Of a DNA stretch of 64,000 nucleotides, positions 18,296-25,932 are shown piece by piece. The position numbers and the translations under genes are program-made. Every line of letters starts with the position of its first letter. Positions within the stretch are counted from its first letter, which is position 1. This stretch comes from Sphingomonas sp. GC_Shp_5 (lineage in GTDB: Bacteria; Pseudomonadota; Alphaproteobacteria; Sphingomonadales; Sphingomonadaceae): assembly GCF_026540855.1 (NCBI RefSeq), contig NZ_JALNUP010000003.1, positions 62,001 through 126,000 of the forward strand, in the 5' to 3' direction. The notes below the pieces were generated by a model. That model was not told where the DNA came from, did no database searches, and saw only the letters and a program-made list of their open reading frames with translations.

Positions 18296-20136
18296 GCCGT
18301 AACAATCACCTCGGCAAGGTCCGCCGCGCCCAGGTCCTGGGCTACGGACCGGGCGCCATCATCGACTTCCGGGCCGGTGCCGAAGGCGGCGGGCCCGTGT
18401 CCGTCATCGCGTCGTCGCTCGAGAGCTGGGAGCAGACGGCGCGTACGTTCGGCATGAACGACCCCCACGTCGTGCGGGAGGTCCGGCTCGAGAAGGTCCT
18501 GGGCAAGACCCACTTTCGGCTTCCGCCGGTCGACGATTCCGACGGCGACGGCGCGTTCCCCGACCGATTCCTGCGCGGCTACCGCTTCCCGACCTGGCTG
18601 CAGTGCCCGTCCTGCAAGGAGCTGAAGTATGCCGGGCGCTGGCAGAGCGCGCAGGGAGATCCGTCCCGGTGGTGCGCCCCTTGCTCGCGCGAGCGGCGTA
18701 CGTTCGTCGTCCCGTCGCGCTTCGTCACCGCCTGCGAGAATGGGCACATCGACGAGTTCCCTTGGACCTGGTGGCTGGCGACGCGCAGCGGTACGGAACT
18801 CGCCTGCGGCGGCGAGGGAGAGCGCCGCTGCCGGCTGCGTCTCGAGAGCTCAGGCGGCAGCGGCATCGAGGGGCTTCGCGTCTCGTGTCGCGCGGACGAC
18901 TGCAACGCGTCTGCGAGCATGGCCGGCGCGTTCTCGGAGGGCGGCCTCGATGGCCTGCGCTGCTCGGGCCGCCGCCCGTGGTTGGACGGCGAGCGCGTCG
19001 CCTGCGACGCCCGGCCGCGGACGCTGCAGCGCGGTGCCTCAAACCTCTACTTTCCCGTCACCTACTCGACGTTGAGCATCCCGCCGTGGACCGACCGCGT
19101 CCAAGACGACCTCAGGGCGATCTGGCAGATGCTGCAGGCTGCGCAGGAGCCCATTTTGACGCAGCTGATCGACAGCGCGGCGGCGACGAACGCGTCCCTT
19201 CACGCGATGAGCGAGGCCGAATACGCCCGTGTCGTCCGCGAACGCGTGATGCTCGCGCGCGACGTGACCGCTGAGAACCTGCGCTTTGAAGAATACGTTC
19301 GGCTCGAGGGCGAGGACGCAACGCCCGACTTCCAGGTCGCGCAGGAGACGGTTTCCCCCGCGCTCTCTGGTCTAGTCGCGCGGATCGGCCGGGTTGAGCG
19401 GCTCCGCGAAGTGCGGGCGCTCACGGCGTTCAAGCGGATCTACCAGCCCGCCGGGCAGGACGATCCCGGGCGCGGCGAGTTCGGCGATCTCAGCATCGGA
19501 ACGGTGCCGTGGCTGCCCGCCGTGGAGGTCCGCGGCGAGGGCATTTTTGTCGCGCTCGACATTGACGCGGTGGACGCTTGGCTCGCAGACGACGGCGTCG
19601 CGGCACGCGCGGTGCGCGTGGACGCTGCCCACGCCGCCGAGTTCGAGCAGCGACACGATGGCGAAGGGGTGCGCGAGCCGGTGCTGCCGGAGTTCCTGCT
19701 CATCCACTCGCTCGCACACGCGGTAATCAAGCGCCTCTCGTTTGAGTGCGGATACGACGTCGCATCGCTCCGCGAGCGCATCTACGTCTCGCGGCAGCCG
19801 CGGATGGCGGGATTCCTGATCTACACGTCGACGAGCGACGCCGACGGAACGCTCGGCGGGCTCGAGCGCCAAGGGCGAGGTGAGCGGTTCGAGGCCACGG
19901 TGCGCGCGGCGATCTCCGACGCGGTGTGGTGCTCGTCGGATCCGCTTTGCCGCTCCGGCGTGACCAGCCTCAGCGAGAGCCTCAACCTCGCCGCCTGCCA
20001 CAGCTGCCTGCTGCTGCCCGAGACCTGCTGCGAACACGGCAACCGGTTCCTCGACCGCGCCGCCCTTATCGGCGACGGGATCGAGGATGAGGCGCCCGGC
20101 TTCTTCGACGGCTTGGAGGGGGTCACTCGCGGGTGA
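18292..20136 (+). CDS. drmB: DrmB-like DUF1998 protein
   Basis: 614 residues. The N-terminus (KVRRAQVLGYGPGAIIDF) and zinc-binding Cys pairs (LQCPSCKELKY, WCAPCSRER) precede the C-terminal DUF1998 module. That module contains HSLAHAVIKRLSFECGYDVA (about 471) and LAACHSCLLLPETCCEHGN (about 565). This is the architecture of DrmB, which partners DrmA in DISARM and lacks a motor. The GTG start overlaps the drmA stop as GTGA. Ten of its eleven Tyr codons are TAC, unlike the mixed TAT/TAC of core genes nearby, which suggests foreign origin. Confidence 0.88.
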   Translation: MSRNNHLGKVRRAQVLGYGPGAIIDFRAGAEGGGPVSVIASSLESWEQTARTFGMNDPHVVREVRLEKVLGKTHFRLPPVDDSDGDGAFPDRFLRGYRFPTWLQCPSCKELKYAGRWQSAQGDPSRWCAPCSRERRTFVVPSRFVTACENGHIDEFPWTWWLATRSGTELACGGEGERRCRLRLESSGGSGIEGLRVSCRADDCNASASMAGAFSEGGLDGLRCSGRRPWLDGERVACDARPRTLQRGASNLYFPVTYSTLSIPPWTDRVQDDLRAIWQMLQAAQEPILTQLIDSAAATNASLHAMSEAEYARVVRERVMLARDVTAENLRFEEYVRLEGEDATPDFQVAQETVSPALSGLVARIGRVERLREVRALTAFKRIYQPAGQDDPGRGEFGDLSIGTVPWLPAVEVRGEGIFVALDIDAVDAWLADDGVAARAVRVDAAHAAEFEQRHDGEGVREPVLPEFLLIHSLAHAVIKRLSFECGYDVASLRERIYVSRQPRMAGFLIYTSTSDADGTLGGLERQGRGERFEATVRAAISDAVWCSSDPLCRSGVTSLSESLNLAACHSCLLLPETCCEHGNRFLDRAALIGDGIEDEAPGFFDGLEGVTRG

Positions 20137-21830
20137 GCGCGCGCGGCCCGCGAATGGTGCCCGCCGCGCTGCCGGCAGCGACGCGGGCGGACCCCAGGCG
20201 AAGCGCGGAGGTCCAGGTCTACGACGCGATCGCGGGCGACCCGCTGCTCGACGGCTTCCTGGTTCTCTATTCCTGCGAGTGGGTGGACCACTTCGACGGT
20301 CTGCTGCGCGACGGCGAGGCCGACTTCGTGCTCGCCCATCCCCACGTCGGCTACCTCGTCGTCGAGGTGAAGGGCGGCAGGGTCGGGCGCCGGGTGGCGG
20401 ACGGCAAGTGGACGACCAAGGACCGCCACGGCGACGTTCACGTCATCTCCAACCCGATCGCGCAGGCTCTCAAGTCAAAGAAAGTGATTCTTGAGGCCCT
20501 GCGGCGGCGCTGGCCAAAGTCGGGCGCCGCCCCGTTCATCTGGGCCCGGCACGGCGTCGTGATGCCCCACAGCGCGCGCCCCCCCTCGCCGACAGCGATG
20601 GGCGCCTCCGCGCCGCCGGAGTTGCTGGCGTTCAGAGAGGACATGCCAAAGCTCGGGGCGCACCTGTTCCGCATGCTCGCCTGGTCGCGAGAAGGCGCCA
20701 CCGAGCGGCCTGGCGGGCTGGGCACGACCGGCATCGGGCTGCTCGAGGATTTCTACGGCCGCGACGTCGACCTCTCGCCGCGGCTGAAGACACTTGTCGA
20801 CGACAGCGAGGCAGAGATCCTCGAACTCACCGCAACCCAATGCCGCTACCTCGACTTCCTTGCCACGACCCGGCACGCGCTGATCGAGGGCGGCGCCGGC
20901 ACCGGCAAGACCACGCTGGCGGTCGAGTGGGCTCGCCGCGCGGCCGAGGCGGGCCGCAGCGTGCTGCTACTGTGCTTTAATCGGCCGCTCGCCCGGCATA
21001 TCGCGCGCGAGCTCAGCGCCTCGCCCGCGTCGGTCGCGACGTTCCACGAGTTCTGCGGCCGGATGTGTGCCAGCGTCGGCATGGACGTCGACGCCGCGCG
21101 GGCCGGGTGCGACGAGCGGACGTTCTGGCAAAGGCGCATGCCCGAGATGCTCGCCGACGTCGGTCTCGAGCAACCGCCCGAGACATACGACGACCTCATC
21201 ATCGACGAGGGCCAGGATTTCCGCGGCGAGTGGATCGAGGCACTACGCCTCTTCCTGCGGCCCGACGCCTCGATCTTCGTGTTCCGCGACGATTTTCAGA
21301 ACATCTACGGCGGCGTCGACGTTGCGGAGGCGCTTGGCGCGACCCCTATGCCGCTGAACGAGAACGTCCGGAACACGCAGGAGATCTTCGCCGCCGGCTG
21401 TCGCTTCCGGCGGGGCAGCGAGCAACGCTGCCTAGGCCCGCGCGGCGAAGACGTTCGCTGGATGGAGTGCACCCCGGACCGCGCGCCGCGTTCGGTCGAG
21501 CGAGAGCTGAATCGGCTCGTCACGTACGAGGGTTTCGCGCCCGAGGACATCGCCGTGCTAACGGGCGGTGCGGTCGAGGCGAGCGCGCTGGCGACCGAGA
21601 CGCTCGGTCAGCACCGATTTGCCGGTGCCGACGCCCCGGAAGCGGGGATGGTGGTCCGCGATAGCGTCCGCCGCTTCAAGGGGCTTGATCGCCCGGTCGT
21701 GGTCCTGTGTGAGATGGACCGCGAACGCGAGGCAGACCTTGCGTACGTGGCCCTCACGCGCGCCAAGAGTCTGCTCGTCGTGATCGGCGACGGAGCGACG
21801 CTCGACCGGCTCGGACGCCCGGTCGCCTAA
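20133..21830 (+). CDS. NERD nuclease-related domain fused to a UvrD-like helicase
   Basis: 565 residues. Residues about 25-110 form a NERD domain, a restriction-endonuclease-like fold, with GEADFVLAHP (D) and YLVVEVKGG (ExK), the expected D-ExK triad. A superfamily-1 helicase follows: Walker A EGGAGTGKTTLAVEW (about 250), Walker B DLIIDEGQDF (about 353), VRRFKGLDRPVVVL and motif VI YVALTRAKSLLVV (about 537). The GTG start overlaps the drmB stop as GTGA. NERD-helicases probably cut and translocate DNA. Neither published DISARM class that I recall includes one, so it may supply the nuclease function normally given by DrmC; that is inference. Confidence 0.85.
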   Translation: MSARGPRMVPAALPAATRADPRRSAEVQVYDAIAGDPLLDGFLVLYSCEWVDHFDGLLRDGEADFVLAHPHVGYLVVEVKGGRVGRRVADGKWTTKDRHGDVHVISNPIAQALKSKKVILEALRRRWPKSGAAPFIWARHGVVMPHSARPPSPTAMGASAPPELLAFREDMPKLGAHLFRMLAWSREGATERPGGLGTTGIGLLEDFYGRDVDLSPRLKTLVDDSEAEILELTATQCRYLDFLATTRHALIEGGAGTGKTTLAVEWARRAAEAGRSVLLLCFNRPLARHIARELSASPASVATFHEFCGRMCASVGMDVDAARAGCDERTFWQRRMPEMLADVGLEQPPETYDDLIIDEGQDFRGEWIEALRLFLRPDASIFVFRDDFQNIYGGVDVAEALGATPMPLNENVRNTQEIFAAGCRFRRGSEQRCLGPRGEDVRWMECTPDRAPRSVERELNRLVTYEGFAPEDIAVLTGGAVEASALATETLGQHRFAGADAPEAGMVVRDSVRRFKGLDRPVVVLCEMDREREADLAYVALTRAKSLLVVIGDGATLDRLGRPVA

Positions 21831-21831
21831 G

Positions 21832-22263
21832 ATGGACCGGCTGACCCCGCAGGAACGGTCGCGCAACATGTCGCGCGTCCGCTCCCGCGACACGTCGCCC
21901 GAGCTATTTGTGCGCCGGGCGCTTCATGCTGCAGGCCTCAGGTTTCGGCTGCACCGGCGCGAGCTGCCGGGCACGCCCGACATCGTACTGCCTGCGCTGC
22001 GGGCCGTGGTGCAGGTGCACGGATGCTTTTGGCACGGCCACGACTGCCGTCGCGGGCGCGCTCCGTCCGCCAACGCCGCGTTCTGGTCCGAGAAGCTGCG
22101 GCGTAACGTCGACCGCGACGGCCGCGCGACCGCCGCGCTCGAGGCCGCCGGCTGGAGCGTCCGGACGGTGTGGCAGTGCGAGCTGAAGGACGCCACTGAA
22201 CGGCTGGTGCAAGATCTCGCTGAGCGGCGTGCCGCTCAGCGCGCGAGCGACCCGACCAAATAG
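21832..22263 (+). CDS. vsr: Very-short-patch-repair (Vsr) type endonuclease
   Basis: 143 residues with all Vsr hallmarks: MSRVRSRDTSPEL, LPGTPDIVLP (catalytic Asp50), VHGCFWHGHDC (His63, His68) and FWSEKLRRNVDRD. Canonical Vsr nicks at T:G mismatches left by deamination of 5-methylcytosine, protecting cells that carry a C5 methyltransferase. It starts one base after the NERD-helicase stop, and its last 28 bases overlap the 3' end of the convergent methyltransferase. It may be the repair partner of that methylase or a repurposed restriction nuclease; sequence alone does not decide. Confidence 0.9.
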   Translation: MDRLTPQERSRNMSRVRSRDTSPELFVRRALHAAGLRFRLHRRELPGTPDIVLPALRAVVQVHGCFWHGHDCRRGRAPSANAAFWSEKLRRNVDRDGRATAALEAAGWSVRTVWQCELKDATERLVQDLAERRAAQRASDPTK

Positions 22264-23420
22264 TCGGCGAAGAACCGCGCTAACCGGGGCGGCACGGCGT
22301 TGCCGATCATCCGCGCGACCGGCTCAATCATGTTCGTAGGGTGAAATACGTAGTCGTCGCCGAACGACTGAAGGGCCGCAGCTTCACGTAGTGAGATGCC
22401 ACGCAGCTGCTTGACGTCGTAGTGCCCAAAGCGGCCGTTCGAAATGCTGTGGCAGCGCGTCGTGATTGTTGGTGAAGGGCTGTCCGGCCGCATTCGCCCG
22501 TAAACGTCGTTAAATCCGCCGCCTTTGGCGCGGATGCGCTGGTGGCACGCCAGGCTCAGGTCGCCGTGCACGGTATCGACCATGTAGCGATTCGTCTCGC
22601 CTGGTTTGGCGACGCCGATGCGCTTGAGGTTCAGTTCGCTGAGCGAACGGGTGCGGTGGTTTGGGATCGTGGCGTGCGTCTCGCCAGCGCCAAGCGGCGG
22701 CAAGTGGCCGATGGCCGATTGGACATCAACAGCTGGCGCGTCGGGATCGCCTTCCGGCACGAGAAGTTCGCCGCGCAGCAGGTCGGCGAGGTGCGACGCG
22801 GCCGTTAGGTCGCGCTTGGAGGCGAGCAGGATCGAGCGCTTGCGGAACTGCGGCACACCGAAGCGCGACACACAGACCGTCCGAGAACCGGTCACGAAGC
22901 CAAGCTTGCCCAGGTCGCGCCTGAACTCGGCCCAAATGCCGCCGAAGCGAGGATCGCTGATGCCGGCGACGTTTTCCGAAAGCACGAACTCGGGATCGTG
23001 CTCGGCCACGAACGCGAGCGCCGCGCACAGCAGATTGCTGTCGCGGTCGCGCTTCTCGAGCCGGCGGTCGCTCATCGCGTTTCGGGAGAGTGTGGTGAAT
23101 GGTTGGCAAGGCGCGCAAATTGCGAAGAGCAGGGGCACGCCAGGGAACCGCCGCCGCGCCGCCTCGATGCCCTGAGCTAGCTCGGCAGCCAGCTCGGTCT
23201 GCTCGCCCGCTGGATAAGCGTCCGTGCGTGGGAAAACGTCGCGCGCCAGGAACAGCGGCGGCTCGCGGTCCCCGTACTCGTTGCTGTTGTTCTCGACGTA
23301 GGTGCGCTTGCACCGAAGCTCTTTGTCGATGCCCGCGACAACGTAGCCGCCCGCGTCGATCAGGCCTCGGGTCGTCCCGCCAGCGCCGCAGAAGAAATCG
23401 ACCGCAATAAACTTCGGCAT
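22236..23420 (-). CDS. DNA (cytosine-5) methyltransferase
   Basis: 394 residues from MPKFIAVDFFCGAGG; the frame extends to 23534 through an Arg-rich stretch, so a longer N-terminus is possible. C5-MTase motifs in order: I DFFCGAGGTTRG, IV APCQPF with catalytic Cys105, VI SENVAGI, VIII PQFRKRSILL, IX RPDSPSPTITTRC and X MIGNAVPPRLARFF. The region between VIII and IX, the target-recognition domain, is short. It would mark self DNA, the role of DrmMII in class 2 DISARM. Opposite in strand to the other island genes, with its 3' end overlapping vsr. Confidence 0.92.
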   Translation of the reverse strand: MPKFIAVDFFCGAGGTTRGLIDAGGYVVAGIDKELRCKRTYVENNSNEYGDREPPLFLARDVFPRTDAYPAGEQTELAAELAQGIEAARRRFPGVPLLFAICAPCQPFTTLSRNAMSDRRLEKRDRDSNLLCAALAFVAEHDPEFVLSENVAGISDPRFGGIWAEFRRDLGKLGFVTGSRTVCVSRFGVPQFRKRSILLASKRDLTAASHLADLLRGELLVPEGDPDAPAVDVQSAIGHLPPLGAGETHATIPNHRTRSLSELNLKRIGVAKPGETNRYMVDTVHGDLSLACHQRIRAKGGGFNDVYGRMRPDSPSPTITTRCHSISNGRFGHYDVKQLRGISLREAAALQSFGDDYVFHPTNMIEPVARMIGNAVPPRLARFFADYLVGSLAR

Positions 23421-24266
23421 CGCTTCGACCTTGGCAGGCTCGGATTGCGCCGCCTTGGCGCGGCGGACACGGGTGGTCGGTCGTCGCCTCACAAACTCGC
23501 GCCGAGCGCGCGACCTGTTCAAAACCAATCTCATCGCGCGCAGTTTGCCTCCGGCATAATTACACCATGCGCGGGACGCGCCGTCAACGCGGCCCGTTCG
23601 GAAATAGCTGCGTGGTCCCTTGCCGCATCGCGATTCTGGGGTCGGAACAGCTGTCGCTGACGGTGGCTAGGATAGTGACCAGCGGTAGACACCGGGGCGA
23701 CTACGTTCCGCCCAGCACTCCCAGACCTTCCGTTGGTGACGTTTGCAAGGAATTCGCCACCTTGCCGCGGGGCGACCTTTATTGTTCCAAACCGACCGAT
23801 GACTTACGACCGTACGAGTGCCACCAACGACCACTCAGCGGGCGATCAGCGGCCCGCCCCGACTATCTGAACGAAAGGCCGCTTCCAATAATCGACGCTC
23901 GAAAGCGGCCAGGCTGTAATCCACCATTTTCGCCCAAGAATGCCTTCGAATCGCCTGGTTTGAACCCGCCGTTTCCGTCGTCGCATTCGACGACGGGTCT
24001 ATCCTAGACGCCAATGCGATAGCCACGCATCCGCGGACGAGCGATGCATTTCGTATCCTGCAGCGTTGGCTTTTGGTCCGAAATCCGGCGATCGTGAATT
24101 TCGTACTGCGGGTCCCCCTCCGGAGAAACAGGCGCCCGTTGGGCTTCTGCCATGGTTATCAGTACCGCTCCGTGGTACAAAAAAGTGTTCCCCCAACCGC
24201 AGAATCGGCAGAAAACTGCGACTTTCGAGTCTATATCAGGAAGAGGGCGCCACGGGGCTGACTAGG
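23421..24266. other. Right flank of the defence island, no supported gene
   Basis: No open frame here has recognisable protein features; the frames at 23567-24007 and 24066-24392 have implausible composition. It contains the promoter region of the methyltransferase, a perfect hairpin at 23975-23996, and ends at the 3' end of tRNA-Ser. No integrase and no exact copy of the tRNA end were seen. Confidence 0.5.
23975..23996. repeat. Perfect 9-bp hairpin
   Basis: CCGTCGTCG and CGACGACGG are exact inverse complements around a CATT loop. No T-tract follows on either side. It could be a cruciform, a protein site or a degenerate mobile-element end. Confidence 0.5.
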
Positions 24267-24357
24267 TGGCGGAGCGGGAGGGATTCGAACCCTCGATACG
24301 CTTTTGACGTATACTCACTTTCCAGGCGAGCGCCTTCGACCACTCGGCCACCGCTCC
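24267..24357 (-). tRNA. tRNA-Ser (GGA)
   Basis: The reverse strand forms a class II tRNA of 91 bases. Acceptor arm GGAGCGG pairs with CCGCTCC, then G and an encoded CCA (24267-24269). Anticodon stem CTCGC/GTGAG surrounds loop CTGGAAA with anticodon GGA (24321-24323). A long variable arm and the T-arm GGGTTCGAATCCC are also present. The 3' end faces the defence island, the usual orientation when a tRNA gene has served as an integration site. Confidence 0.97.
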
Positions 24358-24446
24358 GCATTTCTCCTGGAAGGGCGCGCCTAGCGTGTTGATCGGCATC
24401 TCGCAAGCGATTGCGCGCACGCGCGGGCTCGGGCAGTTTCTCGCCC

Positions 24447-25292
24447 ATGCTTACCATGCTCGCGCTCGCCGCGCTTCAGGCTGCCACGCCTGCCGCCGTC
24501 ACCCCCGCCGATCCGATCGAGGCGGACTGGCGGGCGATCCCCGATGACCAGTTGCTGGTGATCACGCTCGGCACCGGCAAGAGCGTCGTGATCCGGCTCG
24601 CGACGGCTTATGCGCCGGCGCACACCGGCAACATCCAGGCGCTCGCGCGGGCGCATTGGTGGGATGGTACCAGCGTCTACCGGGTGCAGGAGAACTGGGT
24701 GACGCAATGGGGGGACGAGAGCGAGAAGAAGCCTCTCCCCGCGGGCGTTGCACGCGCGCCGCGGGCCGAGTTCGAGATCGACCGCTTTTCGCCCGCGCAG
24801 CGTATGGCAAAGGCAGACGGCTATTCGACCGCATCGGGGATCACCGCCGACGGCTGGCCGGTGGCGACGGACGGCAAGGCGGCGTGGCTGACGCATTGCT
24901 ACGGCATGGTCGGGGTCGCGCGCGACGCGCTGCCCGATACCGGCAGCGGCGCCGAGCTGTTCACGCCGATCGGCCAATCGGCGCGGCGGCTCGATCGCAA
25001 CTACACCGTGGTCGGCCGGATCGTCGAGGGTATGCAGTATCTGTCGGGGCTGCCGCGGAGCGACGCGGCGATGGGCATGTATGCCACGGCCGCCGAGCGC
25101 GTGCCGATCGTGTCGGCCCGGCTGGCGTGTGACCTGCCGGCGACGAGCCGCCCGCATTTCCAGTATCGCGCCGCCGACAATCCGCGCTTCGCCGCCGCGA
25201 TCGCCAAGCGCGAGAACCCCGCGCCGCCGACGGTGTCGCTCGGCGGCGCCGCGGTGTGCGACGTGCTACCCGCCGTCCGCCGCGCTCCTTAG
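24447..25292 (+). CDS. Cyclophilin-type peptidyl-prolyl isomerase, exported
   Basis: 281 residues from the ATG at 24447. A short hydrophobic leader (MLTMLALAALQAATPAA) suggests export. The cyclophilin fold is visible as VVIRLATAYAPAHTGNIQAL, WWDGTSVYRVQENWVTQWGD and YGMVGVARD. It is longer than the minimal 160-180 residue cyclophilins, with a divergent second half. Catalyses cis-trans isomerisation of Xaa-Pro bonds, probably in the periplasm. It stands between tRNA-Ser and the convergent mla operon. Confidence 0.82.
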   Translation: MLTMLALAALQAATPAAVTPADPIEADWRAIPDDQLLVITLGTGKSVVIRLATAYAPAHTGNIQALARAHWWDGTSVYRVQENWVTQWGDESEKKPLPAGVARAPRAEFEIDRFSPAQRMAKADGYSTASGITADGWPVATDGKAAWLTHCYGMVGVARDALPDTGSGAELFTPIGQSARRLDRNYTVVGRIVEGMQYLSGLPRSDAAMGMYATAAERVPIVSARLACDLPATSRPHFQYRAADNPRFAAAIAKRENPAPPTVSLGGAAVCDVLPAVRRAP

Positions 25293-25327
25293 GCGGCCCT
25301 CGCCGGCCACGGGTGCGGGGTACAGCC

Positions 25328-25930
25328 TCAGCGAGCGGCGCCGACCCAGTCCGCCGCTTCCGCCGCCACCTGGTTGGCGGCCTGGCTGAGCGCAGGCCCG
25401 GCCGAGCCCGCATCGATCGATGTGACCGGCACGCGAGCCTCGAAGCGGCGCTTCTCGACGCTGGTCTCGCCGGCGCGGGTCAAGGCCGCGTCATAGGTGA
25501 CGACCGCCTCGTGGGTAGCGGCATCGAGCCCGAAGTTGCGCAGCTCGCCGGTCAGCACCGCGCTGGGATCGCTGATCGACTGGACGGTGGAGAGCACTAC
25601 CATGTTGGTGCGCGCCGACACCGTGTCCGACAGCAGCCGCGCGAACAACCGCGCGGGCGGCTCGGCCCATTGCGCGTTCTTGACATAGGCGATCGTCGTC
25701 GGCGTCGATTGCACCGGCACCCGTGCCGTGGCGATTGCGGTCGGCGTCGCGGGCACCTGGATGGTGATCGAGCGCGCATGGGCCGAGCTCTGCTCGGCGC
25801 CGACCGCCGGCGAGGCGGCGGCCTGCAGCGTCAGCAGCGTGGGCGGGGGCTTGGCGCCGAAGCTGATGCAGCCGGCGAGCGGCGGCGTCGCGACCAGCAG
25901 CAATGACAGGGTGGCGAGCTTGGTCTTCAT
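25328..25930 (-). CDS. ABC-transport auxiliary lipoprotein (PqiC/ABC_trans_aux type)
   Basis: 200 residues. A lipoprotein signal with lipobox PLAGC (Cys21) is followed by a beta-rich domain (SITIQVPATPTAIATARVPV; IAYVKNAQWAEPPARLFARL), the signature of auxiliary lipoproteins in MCE/Mla-type systems. It starts two bases after the mlaD stop and is the last gene of a four-gene operon. It probably sits on the outer membrane or in the periplasm and contacts the MlaD ring during lipid transport. Confidence 0.85.
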   Translation of the reverse strand: MKTKLATLSLLLVATPPLAGCISFGAKPPPTLLTLQAAASPAVGAEQSSAHARSITIQVPATPTAIATARVPVQSTPTTIAYVKNAQWAEPPARLFARLLSDTVSARTNMVVLSTVQSISDPSAVLTGELRNFGLDAATHEAVVTYDAALTRAGETSVEKRRFEARVPVTSIDAGSAGPALSQAANQVAAEAADWVGAAR

Positions 25931-25932
25931 GG

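Noticed and set aside
15134..20136. Helicase genes as part of a type I restriction or BREX system
   Set aside because: The DELH box, GGGKTEAY loop and adjacent DUF1998 protein fit DrmA/DrmB; no HsdR/HsdM/HsdS, PglX or BrxL-like gene is present.
23421..23534. N-terminal extension of the cytosine methyltransferase
   Set aside because: Open but Arg-rich; the family N-terminus begins at 23420, so the shorter form is preferred, though the longer one is not excluded.
23945..23970. T-arm-like sequence (GGTTTGAACCCGCC) as a tRNA fragment or att site
   Set aside because: It does not match the tRNA-Ser 3' end and no acceptor stem forms around it.
23567..24007. 146-codon forward frame in the right flank of the island
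   Set aside because: Composition unlike a protein, no domain, no ribosome site; no support as an integrase or toxin.
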